DNA of 53,014 nucleotides from Polaromonas sp. (GTDB lineage: Bacteria; Pseudomonadota; Gammaproteobacteria; Burkholderiales; Burkholderiaceae_C): contig JAUSDK010000106.1 in assembly GCA_030650875.1 (NCBI GenBank), forward strand, positions 1 through 53,014, read 5' to 3'. Below, in pieces: positions 1-7,986 of this stretch; position 1 is the first letter of the stretch; each line of letters begins with the position of its first letter. The position numbers were made by a program, and so were the translations under genes. Below the pieces are notes generated by a model, which saw only the letters and a list, made by a program, of their open reading frames with translations, was not told where the DNA came from and did no database searches.

Positions 1-558
1 CTGAGCGCGCCTTACTGGCGTGTGGTGGCGATTGGCGCCGTGTTCACGCTGGCCCGCTTCAGTGAGGCGTTTTTGCTGCTGCGCGCGCTGCAGGGCGGCC
101 TGCCGGTGGCGTACACGCCGCTGGTGCTGATCGCCATGAACGTCGTTTACGCCCTGGGCGCTTACCCGTTTGGCAAGCTGTCGGACGCCGTCAGCCACCG
201 CACGCTGCTGGCATGGGGCCTGGTGGTGCTGATCGCAGCCGATGTGATGCTGGCATCCGGCAGCAGCCTGGGCTGGATCGCGGCGGGCATTTTGCTGTGG
301 GGGCTGCACATGGCCATGACCCAGGGGCTGCTTGCCACCATGGTGGCCGACACGGCGCCACCCGACCTGCGCGGCACGGCGTTTGGATTTTTTAACCTGG
401 TTAGCGGCCTGGCGATGCTGCTGGCCAGCACCGTGGCAGGCGTGCTGTGGGACCAGCTGGGCGCACCGGCCACCTTTGTCACCGGCGCCGTCTTCAGCCT
501 GGCGGCCTTGGGCCTTCTGTGGTTCTGGCGCGCCCCCCGTATTCAGTTAGCCCAATGA
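1..558 (+). CDS. MFS transporter, C-terminal part (5' end outside window)
   Basis: This is the C-terminal portion of a major facilitator superfamily permease of the inner membrane; the substrate cannot be told from the sequence. The reading frame is open from base 1, so the gene starts upstream of the window. Several hydrophobic helices alternate with short loops, and the cytoplasmic loop GAYPFGKLSD followed by a basic HR is the typical MFS loop between paired helices. The final helix ends just before the TGA at 556-558. About 185 residues are present, roughly the last five or six helices. A small dispersed repeat follows the stop. The family is clear; the specific function is unknown. Confidence 0.8.
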   Translation: MSAPYWRVVAIGAVFTLARFSEAFLLLRALQGGLPVAYTPLVLIAMNVVYALGAYPFGKLSDAVSHRTLLAWGLVVLIAADVMLASGSSLGWIAAGILLWGLHMAMTQGLLATMVADTAPPDLRGTAFGFFNLVSGLAMLLASTVAGVLWDQLGAPATFVTGAVFSLAALGLLWFWRAPRIQLAQ

Positions 559-574
559 TTTTTGCCATGCCAAA

Positions 575-612
575 CATAGCTGCTTGTGCCCACCGGTAAA
601 GCACTACAGGCA
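575..612 (+). repeat. Small dispersed repeat, copy A
   Basis: The stretch CATAGCTGCTTGTGCC, then a short spacer and GCACTACAGGCA, forms an imperfect inverted repeat just after the MFS gene. It resembles other elements in this window built on ATAGCTGCT (see 2086, 3136, 13571, 22613, 30888 and 40767). It is followed by a T-run, so it may also act as a weak terminator for the MFS gene. Confidence 0.5.
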
Positions 613-802
613 CTTTTTTTCTCGAAATATTCAAAAAAACCAGCGTCTGGGCAAAAAAACCGCTCCCGGCTCGTTTTCCCTTCACGCCGTTACCAGGATA
701 AATGTCCTGATCTGATCGAAACCTGTCTGCCGCCGCCAGGACAGCACCGCGTTGCGCCGTAAAAATAAGGGCTTCAACCTCTGCCACAAAGGAATCCCTA
801 GT

Positions 803-1107
803 ATGAAAAGCTGTCTGATTGTGATTGATGCGCAGGAATCCTTCCGCCATCGCCCCTACGCGACCGAACGCGACATGCCGGCCTACCTGACAGCCAAACC
901 ACCACGCGCCATGCGTCGGACCTGGGCTGGCGCGTGGACTTTGTGCCGGACGCCACCCTGACCTGGGACATGCAGCAGCCCGATGGCCGCCCCTTGAGCG
1001 CCGCAGACATCAAAGCCCGCACCGCAACCGTATTGAAAGACCGGTTTGCCGCGATTTGCACGGTGGACCAGGCCCTGGACCGCGCCACGGCGGCGGCTGC
1101 CCGATAG
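803..1107 (+). pseudogene. Cysteine hydrolase (isochorismatase family), internal deletion and frameshift
   Basis: Two parts of an isochorismatase-like hydrolase lie in different frames. The ATG at 803 opens MKSCLIVIDAQESFRHRPY, the family N-terminus with its catalytic Asp (VIDAQ). After about 35 residues the frame changes near 900-910 and reads HASDLGWRVDFVPDATLT, the usual segment just after the catalytic Cys loop, then runs to TAG at 1105. Only about 100 of the usual 180-200 residues remain; the middle, with the catalytic Lys and Cys, is gone. A deletion of roughly 300 bp therefore killed the enzyme. The adjacent GlxA-type regulator probably once controlled it. The estimate of missing length rests on family knowledge. 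Confidence 0.8.
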
Positions 1108-1118
1108 GCGCCCACGGT

Positions 1119-2090
1119 GTGATCGACGTCTACTTCATCCTGCTGCCCGACAGCCTGCTGCTGGACTGGGCCGGGCCGGCCGAGGCCTTGCGCACGGCCA
1201 ACCAGGCCTTGGCGGCGCAGTGGCAGCCGGCACGCTTCAGGCTGCACTTTGCCAGCCCGGAGCCCACCTCGGTCACGTCGGTGGGTGCGCTGTTGACAGG
1301 GCTGGAGGCGCTACCGCAGTTGGAGGGGACCAGGCCGAGCTGGGTGGTACTGGTCGGCCAGCCCGGCAGCACCCTGGCCGTTTCGTCCGAGGCATCGCGC
1401 AGCGTGCTGCATTGGCTGCGCGGCCTGCGCCCGTCGACGGGGTGGCTGGAGCTGGTGACGGTTTGCGCCGGCTCGGTGCTGGCGGCCCATGCCGGTTTGC
1501 TGGCCGGGCGTCGCGCCACCACGCACCACCATCATCTGGACGAGCTCAAGCGCGTCGAGCCCCTGTGCGACGTCGTCAGCAACCGGGTGTTTGTGGTGGA
1601 TGGGCCGGTTTTCAGCAGCGCAGGCGTGACCACCGGCCTGGATCTGTTTTTGCACCGGATCGGCGCCGTCTGCGGCCCGGCGCTGGCCGCGCAGGTGGCG
1701 CAGACCATGGTGGTGGCGCTACGGCGCGGCCCGCAGGACCCGGAGCTTTCACCTTTTCTGGCCTCCCGCAACCACCTGCATCCGGCCTTGCACCGGGTGC
1801 AGGATGCGGTCAGCCAGCAGCCGGCCCACGATTGGACTGTCCCTGCCATGGCCAGCATCGCCCATGCGTCGCCGCGCCATCTGACACGCCTTTTCATTGA
1901 CAACGCCGGCATCGCGCCGCAGCAATACCTGCGCCGCATCCGCCTGGCGGTGGCGCAGACCGCGCTGCAATCGGGCCGCAACGTGACCCAGGCGGCCGAC
2001 ATGGCGGGCTTCAGTTCCGACACCCAGCTGCGCCGGGCCTGGCGCCAGTTTGCCGTGGCGGGCACGCCGTCCAGCGGGAAATTGCCATGA
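1119..2090 (+). CDS. GlxA-family AraC-type transcriptional regulator (DJ-1/PfpI plus HTH)
   Basis: This is a cytoplasmic DNA-binding regulator of the GlxA type. The N-terminal half looks like a DJ-1/PfpI amidotransferase-like domain: LLDWAGPAEALRTAN near the start, the nucleophile-elbow segment VCAGSVLAA, then LLAGRRATTHH. The C-terminal hundred residues form an AraC double helix-turn-helix (HASPRHLTRLF and QAADMAGFSSDTQLRRAWRQF). GTG at 1119 gives about 323 residues, normal for the family; an in-frame ATG at 1056 would run through the preceding pseudogene and is less likely. Such regulators are often next to the hydrolase or transporter they control, here the broken cysteine hydrolase. The stop codon lies inside a dispersed repeat. 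Confidence 0.88.
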   Translation: MIDVYFILLPDSLLLDWAGPAEALRTANQALAAQWQPARFRLHFASPEPTSVTSVGALLTGLEALPQLEGTRPSWVVLVGQPGSTLAVSSEASRSVLHWLRGLRPSTGWLELVTVCAGSVLAAHAGLLAGRRATTHHHHLDELKRVEPLCDVVSNRVFVVDGPVFSSAGVTTGLDLFLHRIGAVCGPALAAQVAQTMVVALRRGPQDPELSPFLASRNHLHPALHRVQDAVSQQPAHDWTVPAMASIAHASPRHLTRLFIDNAGIAPQQYLRRIRLAVAQTALQSGRNVTQAADMAGFSSDTQLRRAWRQFAVAGTPSSGKLP

Positions 2091-2132
2091 AATAAATAGC
2101 TCCCAGCACCCTACTGATAGGCACAAAAGCTT
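2086..2132 (+). repeat. Small dispersed repeat, copy B
   Basis: The segment contains AAATAAATAGCT followed by CCCAGCACCC and GATAGGCACAAAAGC. It shares its AT-rich core with the copy in the 3' end of murJ at 3136. It overlaps the stop codon of the GlxA-type regulator. Confidence 0.5.
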
Positions 2133-2145
2133 GATTCAGGTGAAT

Positions 2146-2997
2146 TCAGTCACAGGCCCGGCGCAACTCGGCCAGGCGCTCGCCAATAGCGTCCATATCC
2201 AGCGCATCCTCGGCATGGGCGAGGTAGGTTTCCAGGTCGGCCACCGCGCGCGCCACTTCGCCCTGCACGGCCCAGGCCAGCCCACGGTCACGGTATTCGA
2301 GCCAGGCATCGGGCTGCAGCACGATCAGGCGGTCCTGCACCGCAATCAGGCGCTGCCAGTCTTCCTGGGTCCGGTGAATGTCCTTGAGGTTGCGCAGCAT
2401 GCGGCTGATGATCTCGCGTGGCGGCGCCGACTGCAGGTAGAGGCCCATGGGAACCTCAAACTCGTCGGCCATGCCACCGCGCGGCTTGAAGGGCTCCAGC
2501 CGTTCGGCCAGCTCTTCGCGGCTCAAGGACTGGCCACTGAAGGGGTCAATCAAGACCTGGCCCTTGGGAAGGTTCACCTTGACCATGAAATGCCCGGGAA
2601 ATGCCACGCCCCGGGCGTTCAGGTCCAGGCCCAAGGCCAGCTCCAGCCACAGCACCGCCAGCGTGATGGGAATGCCGCGCCGCGTGCGCAGCACCGCGTT
2701 CAGGTAGCTGTTGTCCGGGTCGTAGTAGTCATTGACGTTACCGCCAAAGCTCAGGTCGTAGAAGAAAAACTGGTTGAGCGCACGCAGGCGCTGCAGGGCG
2801 GGCGCATCCGTTGGCAGGCGCCGCTTCAGCCGCGCCAGCAGCTGGTCGACATCGCCGAGCACCTGCTGCACGTCAAGGTCCGGGTAGTCGTCCTGGGCCA
2901 GACTGATGGCGGCTTCGAGCAAGGGAAAATGCTCATCGCTTTGCACCAGACTGGAGAAATACTGCAGTGGAGAGGGAACGGCCAGATTTAATTGCAT
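2146..2997 (-). CDS. SirB1-family protein (transglutaminase-like fold, TPR tail)
   Basis: The 283-residue protein belongs to the SirB1/UPF0162 group, cytoplasmic proteins with a transglutaminase-like N-terminal domain and a tetratricopeptide-like C-terminus. Signs of this are LRRLPTDAPALQRLRALNQ-type text followed by FFYDLSFGGNVNDYYDPDN, the RRGIPITLAVLWLELA segment, GVAFPGHFMVKV, and a C-terminal repeat region LAWAVQGEVARAVADLETYL. The biochemical role is not established. It lies just downstream of murJ on the same strand, 94 bases away. No signal peptide is seen. Family assignment is confident; function is not. Confidence 0.85.
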   Translation of the reverse strand: MQLNLAVPSPLQYFSSLVQSDEHFPLLEAAISLAQDDYPDLDVQQVLGDVDQLLARLKRRLPTDAPALQRLRALNQFFFYDLSFGGNVNDYYDPDNSYLNAVLRTRRGIPITLAVLWLELALGLDLNARGVAFPGHFMVKVNLPKGQVLIDPFSGQSLSREELAERLEPFKPRGGMADEFEVPMGLYLQSAPPREIISRMLRNLKDIHRTQEDWQRLIAVQDRLIVLQPDAWLEYRDRGLAWAVQGEVARAVADLETYLAHAEDALDMDAIGERLAELRRACD

Positions 2998-3091
2998 GGT
3001 GCTACTTTCTCACAAACCGGGGCACAGTGTGAACCAGGAAATGCAGTGCGGTTTGCCCTTGATCAAGCTGACGCAAACCCGACCCGTTTTA

Positions 3092-4660
3092 CTAGCGCCG
3101 TAACAGCTGGCGAAGCTTGAGCCTGAACACCCAAAGCGCTACAAAATAAATAGCTGCCGATGCTGACAAAACAAGGGCCAAAAGCCCTATTCGTTGTAAA
3201 TACTGGCTTTTCAAGCCGACCCAGCTCACACGCGCTTCAGCCCATAGCAAAAATACCGCAAGCAGTGCGCTGGCCAGCGCAACCTGCAGCGCAAACACGC
3301 CCCAACCGGGCGCCGGCTTATAACTGCCGCGCCGCATCAGGCCCAGCAACAGCCACAGCGCATTGATCAGGGCGCCAATGCCGATTGCCAGCGCCAGCCC
3401 GGCATGCTGAAAGTACGGCACCAGCGCCAGGTTGAGCAACTGGGTGATCACCAGCACCACCACGGCAATGCGTACCGGCGTCCGGATGTCCTGGCTGGCA
3501 TAAAAACCCGGCGCCAGCACCTTGATGGCCACCAGGCCCAGCAAGCCCGCGCCGTAGCCCATCAGCGCGCGCGTGGTCTGCAGCACATCGCGGTCGGTAA
3601 AGGCGCCATAGTGGTAGAGCGTGGCGACCAGCGGCTCGGCAAACGTCAGCAAGGCCACCGCGCACGGCACCGCCAGCACCACCACGATGCGCAGGCCCCA
3701 GTCCAGCATGGCCGAGTACCTGGCGGCATCGTTTGCGGCCTTGGCGGCCGCCAACTGCGGCGTCAGCACCACCCCGATGGCCACCCCGAGCATGGCGGTG
3801 GGAAACTCCATCAGGCGGTCTGCGTAGGTCAGCCAGCTGACACTGCCGGGCGTGAGGTGGGAGGCAATCTGGGTGTTGATCAGCAGGGAAATTTGCGCGA
3901 CGCTGACGCCCAGCAAGGCGGGAACCATCAGCTTTGCGATGCTTTTGGTCGCTGGATCAGCCCAAGCATCTTTGACAACCGAGAAGTTAAACCGGATTTT
4001 TGGCAGCAGCCCAAGCCGCAGCAAGGCGGGCACCTGCACCGCCAGTTGCAGCAGACCGCCCAGCATCACGCCGCCGACCAGGGCGTACATAGGCTCAATG
4101 CCTTGCGCCCTTAACCAGGGCGCACCCAGCCAGGCCGCGCCAATCATGGACACATTGAGCAGCACCGGCGTGGCAGCCGGCACCGCAAAATGCCGCCAGG
4201 TATTGAGCACGCCAGAAGACAGCGCCACCAGCGACATGAAGCCGATATAGGGGAACATCCAGCGGGTCATGAACACGGCGGCTTCAAAGCCGCGCGGCTC
4301 CTGCTTCAGGCCGCTGGCCATGGCCCAGACCAGCACAGGCGCCGCGACCACGCCAGCGACGCAGGTCAGCAGCAGCGCCCACGTCAGCAGTGTCGCCACC
4401 CGGTCAATCAGCAGCTTGGTGGCCGCCTCGCCGTTTTTGGCCTTGCTGGCCGCCAGCACGGGGACAAAGGCCTGACTGAAAGCACCTTCTGCAAACAACC
4501 GTCGAAACAGATTGGGGATGCGAAAAGCCACATTGAAGGCGTCAGTCATGGCGCTGGCGCCAAAGGCCGATGCAATCAGGAGTTCACGCGCCAAACCGGT
4601 AATGCGGGAGAGCAGCGTGAACAGGGAGACGGTGGAGGCGGATTTAAAAAGTGACACCAC
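3092..4660 (-). CDS. murJ: Lipid II flippase MurJ (MviN)
   Basis: MurJ flips the peptidoglycan precursor lipid II across the inner membrane. The 522-residue product is strongly hydrophobic, with the spacing of 14 membrane helices, and opens with the family signature SLFTLLSRITGLARELLIA, AFGASAMTDAFNVAFRIPN and LFAEGAFSQAFVPV. Two adjacent GTG codons (4660 and 4657) can start it; GTG 4657 would give MSLFKSAS. The gene is divergent from rpsT, with about 95 bases between starts. The 3' end, coding the last membrane segment, includes a copy of a small AT-rich dispersed repeat (3136-3188) that is read as ordinary hydrophobic sequence. Confidence 0.95.
   Translation of the reverse strand: MVSLFKSASTVSLFTLLSRITGLARELLIASAFGASAMTDAFNVAFRIPNLFRRLFAEGAFSQAFVPVLAASKAKNGEAATKLLIDRVATLLTWALLLTCVAGVVAAPVLVWAMASGLKQEPRGFEAAVFMTRWMFPYIGFMSLVALSSGVLNTWRHFAVPAATPVLLNVSMIGAAWLGAPWLRAQGIEPMYALVGGVMLGGLLQLAVQVPALLRLGLLPKIRFNFSVVKDAWADPATKSIAKLMVPALLGVSVAQISLLINTQIASHLTPGSVSWLTYADRLMEFPTAMLGVAIGVVLTPQLAAAKAANDAARYSAMLDWGLRIVVVLAVPCAVALLTFAEPLVATLYHYGAFTDRDVLQTTRALMGYGAGLLGLVAIKVLAPGFYASQDIRTPVRIAVVVLVITQLLNLALVPYFQHAGLALAIGIGALINALWLLLGLMRRGSYKPAPGWGVFALQVALASALLAVFLLWAEARVSWVGLKSQYLQRIGLLALVLSASAAIYFVALWVFRLKLRQLLRR
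3136..3188 (+). repeat. Small dispersed repeat, copy C, inside murJ
   Basis: On the + strand the segment reads GCGCTACAAAATAAATAGCT, then GCCGATGC and an inverted GGGCC-AAAA-GCCC tail. It lies wholly within the coding part of murJ, where it encodes the hydrophobic stretch LLALVLSASAAIYFVAL. The core GCTACAAAA(A)TAAATAGCT is shared with copies at 2086 and 22613. Confidence 0.5.
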
Positions 4661-4670
4661 GGGAGTTTAG

Positions 4671-4698
4671 GTGACAACGTTGCCAGCCAGCATATAAT
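4671..4698 (+). promoter_or_regulatory. Probable rpsT promoter
   Basis: GTGACA (4671-4676, one mismatch to the -35 consensus) and a perfect TATAAT (4693-4698) are 16 bases apart. The leader to the rpsT start at 4755 would be about 50 bases. This is the best sigma-70-like promoter in the window. Confidence 0.65.
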
Positions 4699-4754
4699 CA
4701 TGGGCTTCGCTTGCAACATCTGCAGACTCCTCCCAGGATTAAAGGAAACTATTT

Positions 4755-5072
4755 ATGGCAACCGCCAAACCCAAGAAAAAGAACCCCCGCCTCGCCTCCG
4801 GCCGCAAACGCGTCCGCCAGGACGTCAAACTCAACGCTGCGAACACCTCGCTGCGTTCCAAATACCGCACCGCTGTGAAAAACGTCGAAAAAGCCGTTCT
4901 CACCGGTGACAAGACCAAAGCCACCGAACTGTTTGCCAAGGCACAGAGCATTGTGGACGCAGTGGCCGACAAGGGCATCTTCCACAAGAACAAGGCAGCG
5001 CGCGACAAGAGCCGCCTGTCCGCCAAGGTGAAAGCCCTGGCACTGAAAGTCGAAGCACCAAAGGCCGCCTGA
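4755..5072 (+). CDS. rpsT: 30S ribosomal protein S20
   Basis: S20 is a primary 16S rRNA-binding protein of the small ribosomal subunit. The product of 105 residues is rich in Lys, Arg and Ala, and starts [20 protein letters not shown], then [17 protein letters not shown], the typical helical S20 pattern. It is somewhat longer than the enterobacterial protein of about 87 residues, as is usual in betaproteobacteria. An AAAGGA ribosome-binding site lies eight bases before the ATG. The gene is monocistronic, with its own promoter and a strong terminator at 5148-5187, and is divergent from murJ. Confidence 0.97.
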   Translation: MATAKPKKKNPRLASGRKRVRQDVKLNAANTSLRSKYRTAVKNVEKAVLTGDKTKATELFAKAQSIVDAVADKGIFHKNKAARDKSRLSAKVKALALKVEAPKAA

Positions 5073-5147
5073 CTTTCAGGCAAACCGCACGGACCGGATT
5101 TTTAACCAACCCAGTCCGCCGTTTTGCAGGTGCGCTGCAAGTGAAGT

Positions 5148-5187
5148 AAAAAAACCACCAGAGCGTCATGCGCTGGTGGTTTTTTTA
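5148..5187. terminator. Bidirectional rho-independent terminator between rpsT and the DUF3579 gene
   Basis: The arms AACCACCAG (5153-5161) and CTGGTGGTT (5173-5181) form a perfect 9-bp stem with an A-run on the left and a T-run on the right. It therefore serves the convergent rpsT (+) and the DUF3579 gene (-). Confidence 0.88.
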
Positions 5188-5262
5188 TGCGCGACGTCAA
5201 ACGCAATGAGTCAACGTGTTTATAGCCTGCAAGCCGCACCCCCTGCGGGCTCGGTCCGAGCC

Positions 5263-5580
5263 TCAGCGTTTGGGCGAATCGGGAACCAGGCAGGCTTCAG
5301 CGATCTGCAGATCGTTGTCTTTGGCAAAGTTGATGGCGAAGTCCCACGCCATGGGCTCGGCGTCGCGCAATTGCGCATTGACGACCACGCACTTGATGCC
5401 GTTGACGACCGTGGGAACGCACCAGGGCGAATACGTCAGGTGACTGCCGGGTTGCGGACCACCGGGGCGAAACTGGCTCATCACGCCGCACAGCCTGTCC
5501 GCCCAGTCGCTGGGCCGGAAGGTTTTGCCATCGCGGGTGACGCCCTGAATGAAGACTTCTTTAGCGGAGTTGGAGACCAT
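5263..5580 (-). CDS. DUF3579-family conserved protein
   Basis: A small conserved protein of betaproteobacteria (DUF3579), function unknown. From the chosen ATG at 5580 it has 105 residues: MVSNSAKEVFIQGVTRDGK, then FRPSDWADRLCGVMSQF and a segment VVVNAQLRDAEPMAWDFAI with a neutral C-terminus. No signal peptide or membrane helix is seen. A TTG at 5640 could extend the frame, but a TAGAAT -10-like box (minus strand, 5648-5643) would then overlap the start, so the shorter form is preferred although no clear Shine-Dalgarno precedes it. A TCTTATATAAGA palindrome lies just upstream (5649-5660), identical to one in front of the gntR gene at 24798. Confidence 0.8.
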   Translation of the reverse strand: MVSNSAKEVFIQGVTRDGKTFRPSDWADRLCGVMSQFRPGGPQPGSHLTYSPWCVPTVVNGIKCVVVNAQLRDAEPMAWDFAINFAKDNDLQIAEACLVPDSPKR

Positions 5581-5648
5581 CGGGTGGAGGGTTTGAGCGT
5601 GCCAAGGGACGAGGGTAATGCCCGATGCTGCAGCGCACAACTATTCTA

Positions 5649-5660
5649 TCTTATATAAGA
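5649..5660. promoter_or_regulatory. Palindromic operator candidate, site 1
   Basis: TCTTATATAAGA is a perfect 12-bp palindrome immediately upstream of a TAGAAT -10-like box for the leftward DUF3579 gene. The same 12 bases occur at 24719-24730 between mdh and the GntR regulator. A regulator bound here would block the promoter. Confidence 0.5.
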
Positions 5661-5836
5661 CTCAGCGCTGGCTGCGGGTCCGCCCCTCCCCCCCGGGCCG
5701 GACGCCTTCAAGACCCCCGCTGGCGGCGCCGCGCCGCCGTAACAAAGGGCAGTGAGCACTGCGCCTAAAATCACTTCTGATTCGCAGCCGTATATCGCGG
5801 CCTCCTTTTTTGACGATTGCCCCCGGAGCTTTTTCC

Positions 5837-7051
5837 ATGACCGCTGCCCTGCCCCTTCCCATTGAAGCCGCGTCCCCCCACGTAATGACGACCTATGCCC
5901 GTTTGCCGATCGCGCTGTCGCATGGCCAGGGCTGCCGGGTCTGGGATGTCAATGGCAAGTCCTACCTCGATGCGCTGGGCGGTATCGCCGTCAACACCCT
6001 GGGGCACAACCACCCCCGGCTGGTGCCCGCCCTGCAAGAGCAGATCGGCAAGCTGATTCACTGCTCCAATTACTACCATGTGCCGCTGCAGGAAACGCTG
6101 GCGGCCAAGCTGGTGGAACTGTCGGGCCTGGAAAATGTCTTTTTCTGCTCCACCGGACTGGAAGCCAACGAGGCAGCGCTGAAACTGGCGCGCAAGTTCG
6201 GCCATGACAAAGGCATTGAACACCCCGAAATCGTGGTCTACGAGAAAGCCTTTCACGGCCGCAGCATTGCCACGCTGAGCGCCACCGGCAACCCCAAGGT
6301 GCAGGCCGGTTTTGGTCCGCTGGTCGAGGGTTTCATCCGCGTGCCCCTCAACGACATCGAGGCGCTGAAGGCGGCGACGGCCAACAACCCGAATGTGGTC
6401 GCGGTGTTTTTCGAGGCGATTCAGGGCGAAGGCGGCGTCAACAGCATGAGCGACGACTACCTGCAGCAGGCGCGCCAGCTCTGCGACGAGCGCGACTGGC
6501 TACTGATGATCGACGAGGTGCAGTGCGGCATGGGCCGCACCGGCAAATGGTTTGCACACCAGTGGTCCGGCATCAAGCCCGACGTGATGCCGCTGGCCAA
6601 GGGTCTGGGCTCAGGCGTGCCCGTGGGCGCGGTGGTGGCCGGCCCCAAAGCCGCGCATATTTTTGCCCCCGGCAACCACGGCACCACCTTTGGCGGCAAC
6701 CCGCTGGCGATGCGGGCCGGCGTGGAAACCATACGCATCATGGAAGAAGACGGCTTGCTGGCCAATGCCGCCCGCGTCGGCGACCACCTGCGAGCCGCAC
6801 TGACCCGGGAACTGGGCAGCCTCAAGGGCTTCAAGGAAATCCGCGGGCGCGGCTTGATGCTGGGCATCGAGCTGACCACGCCGTGCGGCGACCTGGTCAG
6901 CCGAGCTGCCGACCTGGGCCTGCTGATCAGCGTCACGGCCGACACCGTGGTGCGCATCGTGCCGTCGCTGATCCTCAGCGCGGCCGAGGCCGATGAAATA
7001 GTGGCCATTTTGTGCCCCCTGATCAAGCAATTTCTGCAGGAAAAAGAATGA
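5837..7051 (+). CDS. argD: Acetylornithine aminotransferase (class III PLP)
   Basis: The enzyme transaminates N-acetylglutamate semialdehyde to N-acetylornithine in arginine synthesis, and may also act as succinyldiaminopimelate transaminase in lysine synthesis. It is a class III PLP aminotransferase of 404 residues. Visible marks are LGGIAVNTLGHNHP, CSTGLEANEAALKLAR, the PLP-phosphate and Asp segment LMIDEVQCGMGRTGKW, and the Schiff-base lysine in PLAKGLGSG at about residue 255. ATG 5837 is preferred to the in-frame TTG at 5810 because a GGAG lies about ten bases before it. The stop overlaps the argF start (ATGA), so argD and argF are one transcript. An omega-amino acid transaminase is the main alternative, made unlikely by argF next door. 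Confidence 0.92.
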   Translation: MTAALPLPIEAASPHVMTTYARLPIALSHGQGCRVWDVNGKSYLDALGGIAVNTLGHNHPRLVPALQEQIGKLIHCSNYYHVPLQETLAAKLVELSGLENVFFCSTGLEANEAALKLARKFGHDKGIEHPEIVVYEKAFHGRSIATLSATGNPKVQAGFGPLVEGFIRVPLNDIEALKAATANNPNVVAVFFEAIQGEGGVNSMSDDYLQQARQLCDERDWLLMIDEVQCGMGRTGKWFAHQWSGIKPDVMPLAKGLGSGVPVGAVVAGPKAAHIFAPGNHGTTFGGNPLAMRAGVETIRIMEEDGLLANAARVGDHLRAALTRELGSLKGFKEIRGRGLMLGIELTTPCGDLVSRAADLGLLISVTADTVVRIVPSLILSAAEADEIVAILCPLIKQFLQEKE

Positions 7052-7986
7052 CCATGAGCAGCCCCCTGAAACCCATCCAGCATTACCTGCAGTTCAGCGA
7101 CCTGAGCGCGAGCGACTACGCCTACCTGTTTGAGCGCGCCGCCCTGATCAAGAAAAAGTTCAAGGCCTACGAAAAGCACCAGCCCCTGCTTGACCGCACC
7201 ATGGTCATGATTTTTGAAAAGGCCTCGACCCGCACGCGCGTGAGCTTTGAGGCCGGCATGTACCAGCTGGGCGGCACGGTCGTCAACCTCACCACCGAAG
7301 GCAGCCAGCTGGGCCGTGCCGAGCCAATAGAAGACAGCGCCAAGGTCATCAGCCGCATGGTCGACCTGGTGATGATCCGCACCTTCGAGCAGACCAAGAT
7401 CGAGCGCTTTGCCGCGCACTCACGCGTGCCGGTCATCAACGGCCTGACCAATGAGTTCCATCCCTGCCAGATCCTGGCGGACATCTTTACCTACATCGAG
7501 CACCGCGGCTCGATTGCTGGAAAAACCGTGGCCTGGGTCGGCGACGGCAACAACATGGCCAACACCTGGCTGCAGGCCAGCGAAATCCTGGGTTTCAAGG
7601 TGCACCTGAGCACACCCGGCGGCTACGAGGTCGACCAGTCGATCGCCGGCATCCGCTCGGCCGACAGCTACCAGGTCTTCAAGGACCCCATGCAGGCCTG
7701 CGCCGGTGCCGACCTGGTCACCACCGACGTCTGGACCAGCATGGGCTACGAGGCCGAGAACGAAGCGCGCAAAAAAGCCTTTGCCGACTGGTGCGTGGAC
7801 AGCGAGATGATGCAGGCCGCCAAACCCGACGCCCTCTTCATGCACTGCCTGCCGGCGCACCGCGGTGAAGAAGTCGAAGCCGACGTGATCGACGGCCCAC
7901 AATCCGTGGTGTGGGACGAAGCGGAAAACCGGATGCATGTGCAAAAGGCGCTCATGGAGTGGCTTTTGCTGGGCCGAATCCCCTGA
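7048..7986 (+). CDS. argF: Ornithine carbamoyltransferase
   Basis: The enzyme joins carbamoyl phosphate and ornithine to make citrulline. The 312-residue protein has the carbamoyl-phosphate loop STRTRVSFE near residue 60, the HPCQILAD motif, and the ornithine-side HCLPAHRGEEV with His266-Cys267. ATG 7048 overlaps the argD stop and has AGGA six bases upstream; a second ATG at 7054 is also usable. argG is not in the window. A 454-base AT-richer spacer with no gene follows. Catabolic ornithine carbamoyltransferase is possible by homology, but the coupling to argD supports the anabolic role. Confidence 0.95.
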   Translation: MTMSSPLKPIQHYLQFSDLSASDYAYLFERAALIKKKFKAYEKHQPLLDRTMVMIFEKASTRTRVSFEAGMYQLGGTVVNLTTEGSQLGRAEPIEDSAKVISRMVDLVMIRTFEQTKIERFAAHSRVPVINGLTNEFHPCQILADIFTYIEHRGSIAGKTVAWVGDGNNMANTWLQASEILGFKVHLSTPGGYEVDQSIAGIRSADSYQVFKDPMQACAGADLVTTDVWTSMGYEAENEARKKAFADWCVDSEMMQAAKPDALFMHCLPAHRGEEVEADVIDGPQSVVWDEAENRMHVQKALMEWLLLGRIP

